Shown piece by piece: positions 5,542 to 7,024 of a stretch of 7,024 nt of DNA (within the stretch, counting starts at the first letter, position 1; the number at the start of each line of letters is the position of its first letter). Source of the stretch: Candidatus Roizmanbacteria bacterium CG_4_10_14_0_2_um_filter_36_35 (GTDB lineage: Bacteria > Patescibacteriota > Microgenomatia > UBA1406 > GWC2-37-13); the NCBI GenBank assembly GCA_002792355.1, contig PFOE01000054.1:1-7024 (forward strand). Direction: 5' to 3'. Below the pieces are notes generated by a model, which was not told the origin of the DNA, did no database searches, and saw only the letters and a list, made by a program, of their open reading frames with translations. A program made the position numbers and the translations under genes.

Positions 5542-5587
5542 GTTAACGTGTCAGTTGTAAAACCCGTTAACGCGTTAACTCGTTAAC
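5542..5587. repeat. Phased GTTAAC repeats after rny
   Basis: GTTAAC occurs at 5542-5547, 5566-5571, 5574-5579 and 5582-5587. The last three are exactly 8 bp apart, forming CGTTAAC-type tandem units, and 5566-5579 is a perfect 14-bp palindrome. The first copy can pair with the second (GTTAACG/CGTTAAC, 16-nt loop). No proper U-tract follows, so a terminator role for rny is unproven. It could also be a protein-binding array or another interspersed repeat. Confidence 0.6.
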
Positions 5588-5633
5588 TCCATAACTCTTT
5601 TTATCATCCTAACGCTCCCTTTTTGATATAGAT

Positions 5634-5642
5634 TGTTATAAT
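5634..5642 (+). promoter_or_regulatory. Candidate upstream HU promoter (extended -10)
   Basis: TGTTATAAT is an extended -10 element (TGn-TATAAT) 106 bp before the HU start. No convincing -35 lies 17 bp upstream. It would give a leader of about 100 nt. It may be a second, weaker promoter for HU. Confidence 0.4.
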
Positions 5643-5661
5643 AAGATGTTTTAAATATGGA

Positions 5662-5690
5662 TTGACAAGAAGCCTTAAAACTACTATTCT
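5662..5690 (+). promoter_or_regulatory. Main HU promoter (TTGACA-17-TATTCT)
   Basis: A perfect -35 TTGACA (5662-5667) and a TATTCT -10 (5685-5690, four of six consensus bases) are separated by exactly 17 bp. Transcription would start near 5697, giving a leader of about 50 nt that contains the ribosome binding site. This is the only intact -35/-10 pair with a consensus -35 in the window. Confidence 0.65.
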
Positions 5691-5730
5691 GTTGTTGTTT
5701 ATTCATTTTCATTATTAATTAAAAGTCTTC

Positions 5731-5741
5731 AAAGGAGGTGA
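5731..5741 (+). promoter_or_regulatory. Consensus Shine-Dalgarno of the HU gene
   Basis: AAAGGAGGTGA is fully complementary to the usual 16S rRNA 3' end and lies 7 nt before the ATG at 5749. It fixes the start codon. None of the other six visible gene starts has anything comparable. Confidence 0.92.
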
Positions 5742-5748
5742 CACATAC

Positions 5749-6021
5749 ATGACAAAAGCAGATTTAGTTGCACAGGTTGCCAAAAAAGCTAATCTCACTG
5801 CAAAGGCGGCAAAAGAATCCGTCTCGACAGTATTCTCAACCATGTCCAATGCATTGAAAAGAGGTGAGAAGGTAGTGGTTACTGGTTTTGGAACCTTTAT
5901 GGTAAGAAGGAGAGCCGCCCGAAAAGGACGCAATCCTCAAACCGGAGCTGAGATTCAAATCCCAGCTACCAAAACTCCAGGCTTTACCGCTGGTAAAAGT
6001 TTGAAGAGAATGGTTAAATGA
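5749..6021 (+). CDS. hup: HU-type nucleoid DNA-binding protein
   Basis: Histone-like protein of 90 residues, the standard HU length. It bends and wraps DNA as a dimer and compacts the nucleoid. The N-terminal helical dimerisation part is MTKADLVAQVAKKANLTAKA onward. It is followed by the family signature around 46-65 (GFGTFMVRRRAARKGRNP), where the flexible beta-arm carries the DNA-intercalating Pro in GRNPQTG (60-66). The end, IPATKTPGFTAGKSLKRMV, is typical. HU and IHF subunits share this fold; a single gene with this sequence fits homodimeric HU better. It is the only gene here with a consensus Shine-Dalgarno and a good -35/-10 promoter, and it ends in a strong intrinsic terminator. It is therefore probably a highly expressed single-gene unit. 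Confidence 0.97.
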   Translation: MTKADLVAQVAKKANLTAKAAKESVSTVFSTMSNALKRGEKVVVTGFGTFMVRRRAARKGRNPQTGAEIQIPATKTPGFTAGKSLKRMVK

Positions 6022-6048
6022 TTTTTTAGGATCTATAATAAAATCTAG

Positions 6049-6083
6049 CAATCCTCCGTACTAATTACGGAGGGTTGTTTTTT
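6049..6083 (+). terminator. Intrinsic terminator of the HU gene
   Basis: A 12-bp stem (6049-6060 with 6066-6077, one G-U pair), a 5-nt loop CTAAT and a run of six T (6078-6083) form a textbook rho-independent terminator 27 bp after the HU stop codon. It insulates HU from the next gene. Confidence 0.93.
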
Positions 6084-6103
6084 AAGCCGATTTTTAATAT
6101 AAT
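6075..6103 (+). promoter_or_regulatory. Promoter of the DUF5667-like gene, overlapping the HU terminator
   Basis: TATAAT (6098-6103) lies 11 nt before the ATG at 6115. Exactly 17 bp upstream is TTGTTT (6075-6080), which matches TTGACA at three of six positions and sits inside the terminator's 3' arm and T-tract. The predicted leader is about five bases, so the message would be nearly leaderless. Confidence 0.5.
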
Positions 6104-6114
6104 CAAATTAACCT

Positions 6115-6663
6115 ATGAAGAAAATTAGTCGATTTGTCCTGATATCTTTGTTTCTCGTCATCTTTCCGACCATGACTTATTTTGTTATGGAATCCTCAGG
6201 CGCACCCGTCAATACTCCCCAGGAAAAAGTCGTCTATAACCTGCCTTATCCTGGCATCCTTTCTGATCACCCTTTATATTTTCTAAAAATCGTCCGCGAC
6301 CGTATCTCTGAATTTCTCACTCGAGACAACGTCAAAAAAACTCAACTCTATCTTTTATATTCTGATAAAAGAGTCGCGATGGCGATGAGCCTGGCGAAAA
6401 AGGGCAAAAGCCAGCCGGCAATTGACGCTTTTTCCAAAGGAGAAAAATATTTCTTAAAAATCCCTGAACTTTTAAAAGAAATCAAAAAACAGGGCGGGCA
6501 GTCACCGTCTGGTTTTGTCGAAACTCTCAAACTTTCCAATGCCAAACACTCTGAGTTAATCGGAGAACTGATGAAAACTTTACCCGAAGGCAATCAGGAA
6601 TATTTAACATCTCTTCTCAATCTCAACTTAGAAATCAAAAAACTCCTGGAAACACTGCCATAA
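6115..6663 (+). CDS. DUF5667-like exported or membrane-anchored protein
   Basis: Protein of 182 residues of unknown function. The N-terminus MKKISR followed by a hydrophobic stretch (about 7-25, FVLISLFLVIFPTMTYFVM) is a signal peptide or signal anchor. A possible signal peptidase site after SSGA30 is followed by Pro, which normally blocks cleavage, so anchoring is more likely. The next segment, YPGILSDHPLYFLKIVRDRISEFLTRDNVKKTQLYLLYSDKRVAMA (written here as landmarks P46-G47, D51-P53, K58, R61, K74-K75, R86), matches the DUF5667 layout of PG-L-DSP-YFLK, a helix, and VKKAEL-L-ADER. The remainder is helical and Lys/Glu-rich. The family is, as I recall, common in Patescibacteria. The start has no Shine-Dalgarno but lies 11 nt after a TATAAT. 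The last 70 nt overlap the end of the opposing gene. Confidence 0.78.
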   Translation: MKKISRFVLISLFLVIFPTMTYFVMESSGAPVNTPQEKVVYNLPYPGILSDHPLYFLKIVRDRISEFLTRDNVKKTQLYLLYSDKRVAMAMSLAKKGKSQPAIDAFSKGEKYFLKIPELLKEIKKQGGQSPSGFVETLKLSNAKHSELIGELMKTLPEGNQEYLTSLLNLNLEIKKLLETLP

Positions 6664-7024
6664 ATCAAAGCCAAGAGAAGAAAATTCTGCTCTAATGTCA
6701 ACCAATAGTGGTCAAATAAACCCGTCAATAAAATCACTAAAATTAAATAAGGATTAACTCTGACCATTTTGTAAATAAATTTACCTATTAAAACAATTGT
6801 CAGTCCGCCGGCTAACAAACCGGTTTCTGCCAGATACAAAAAGAAGATGTTGTGAACCGGCTGGTTAAAGAACAATAGATATCTAGAGCTGAATTTTGCC
6901 TGAGCAATAAGATAGTTGCCAAGACCAACACCAAAGAGAAGATTGTTTAAAAGAATATTCAACGAGTTTTTGACTAGCTCTATCCGTTTCTCAATCGTTA
7001 AGACATCTGTCGTCGCCTGAAGGA
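6594..7024 (-). CDS. O-antigen ligase/polymerase-family membrane protein, C-terminal part (5' end outside window)
   Basis: The reading frame is open from the right window edge to a TGA at 6594-6596, giving 142 visible residues of a larger protein. The first visible residues read LQATTDVLTIEKRIELVKNS, followed by NLLFGVGLGNYLI, a match to the R-x-x-L-...-NPLLGVGLGNF block of the Wzy_C/WaaL family. The conserved periplasmic histidine follows in QPVHNIFFLYLAETGLLAGG. Three hydrophobic segments follow (FFLYLAETGLLAGGLTIVLIG, PYLILVILLTGLF and NFLLLALIYGS, each about 11-21 residues); the DHYWLTLEQ loop lies between the last two. The C-terminus is short and basic (SKLRLRRDVKYS). Known role: joining or polymerising lipid-linked glycans on the outer face of the membrane. 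A TTG at 6962 could pass for a start but is only an internal leucine codon. The gene ends 70 nt inside the convergent DUF5667-like gene. Confidence 0.82.
   Translation of the reverse strand, partial: LQATTDVLTIEKRIELVKNSLNILLNNLLFGVGLGNYLIAQAKFSSRYLLFFNQPVHNIFFLYLAETGLLAGGLTIVLIGKFIYKMVRVNPYLILVILLTGLFDHYWLTLEQNFLLLALIYGSVSRSFLISKLRLRRDVKYS

Noticed and set aside
5542..5587. CRISPR array or replication origin at the GTTAAC repeats
   Set aside because: Units are 8 bp with no spacers, and no DnaA boxes (TTATCCACA-like) were seen.
6034..6039. TATAAT just before the HU terminator as a promoter for a tiny RNA
   Set aside because: There is no -35 or extended -10, and transcription would start inside or next to the terminator stem, so no product is supported.
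6594..6962. A complete 122-residue membrane protein on the - strand starting at a TTG
   Set aside because: The frame is open to the window edge and the upstream residues continue the O-antigen ligase similarity, so the TTG is an internal leucine codon.

Overview
The window carries seven complete protein genes on the + strand and one gene fragment on the - strand. In order: a UbiA-family membrane prenyltransferase (best match decaprenyl-phosphate phosphoribosyltransferase), recA, recX, a transglutaminase-like protein, rny (RNase Y), an HU-type DNA-binding protein, a DUF5667-like exported protein, and, running the other way, the C-terminal part of an O-antigen ligase/polymerase-type membrane protein that continues past base 7024. 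No tRNA, rRNA, CRISPR array, transposase or phage gene is visible.

The gene content suggests a Candidate Phyla Radiation bacterium (Patescibacteria, perhaps Microgenomates). Reasons: a compact RecA without the acidic tail, a DUF5667-like protein, a CPR-style O-antigen ligase fragment, start codons mostly without Shine-Dalgarno sequences, and -10 boxes placed only 7-12 nt before several ATGs. This placement is an inference from style and family memory; no marker gene was compared.

Layout. 1-93: a repeat-bearing upstream region in which a 10-bp direct repeat flanks a 48-bp segment. 94-1011: prenyltransferase. 1012-1252: two stacked hairpins, then a ~100-bp palindromic repeat placed between a TTGACA and a TATAAT in front of recA. 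1253-2845: recA and recX, separated by another inverted-repeat region. 2864-3760: an AT-richer transglutaminase-like gene with its own extended -10 promoter and a probably leaderless message. 3761-4062: a gene-free stretch full of palindromes, ending at the start of rny. 4063-5520: rny, whose product lacks the usual N-terminal membrane anchor. 5521-5748: GTTAAC repeats and two candidate promoters for HU. 5749-6021: HU, the only gene with a consensus ribosome binding site, followed by a strong intrinsic terminator. 6115-6663: the DUF5667-like gene, overlapping tail to tail by 70 nt with the ligase.

Functionally, recA and recX form a recombination pair (strand-exchange protein and its modulator). 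A recA-rny neighbourhood is known from Firmicutes and Deinococcus-Thermus, so the transglutaminase-like gene may have been inserted into an older recA-recX-rny block. The flanking prenyltransferase and O-antigen ligase point to lipid-linked cell-surface glycans. The most interesting material is intergenic: several unrelated palindromic repeats sit right against gene starts, and two seem to have split or duplicated promoter elements.
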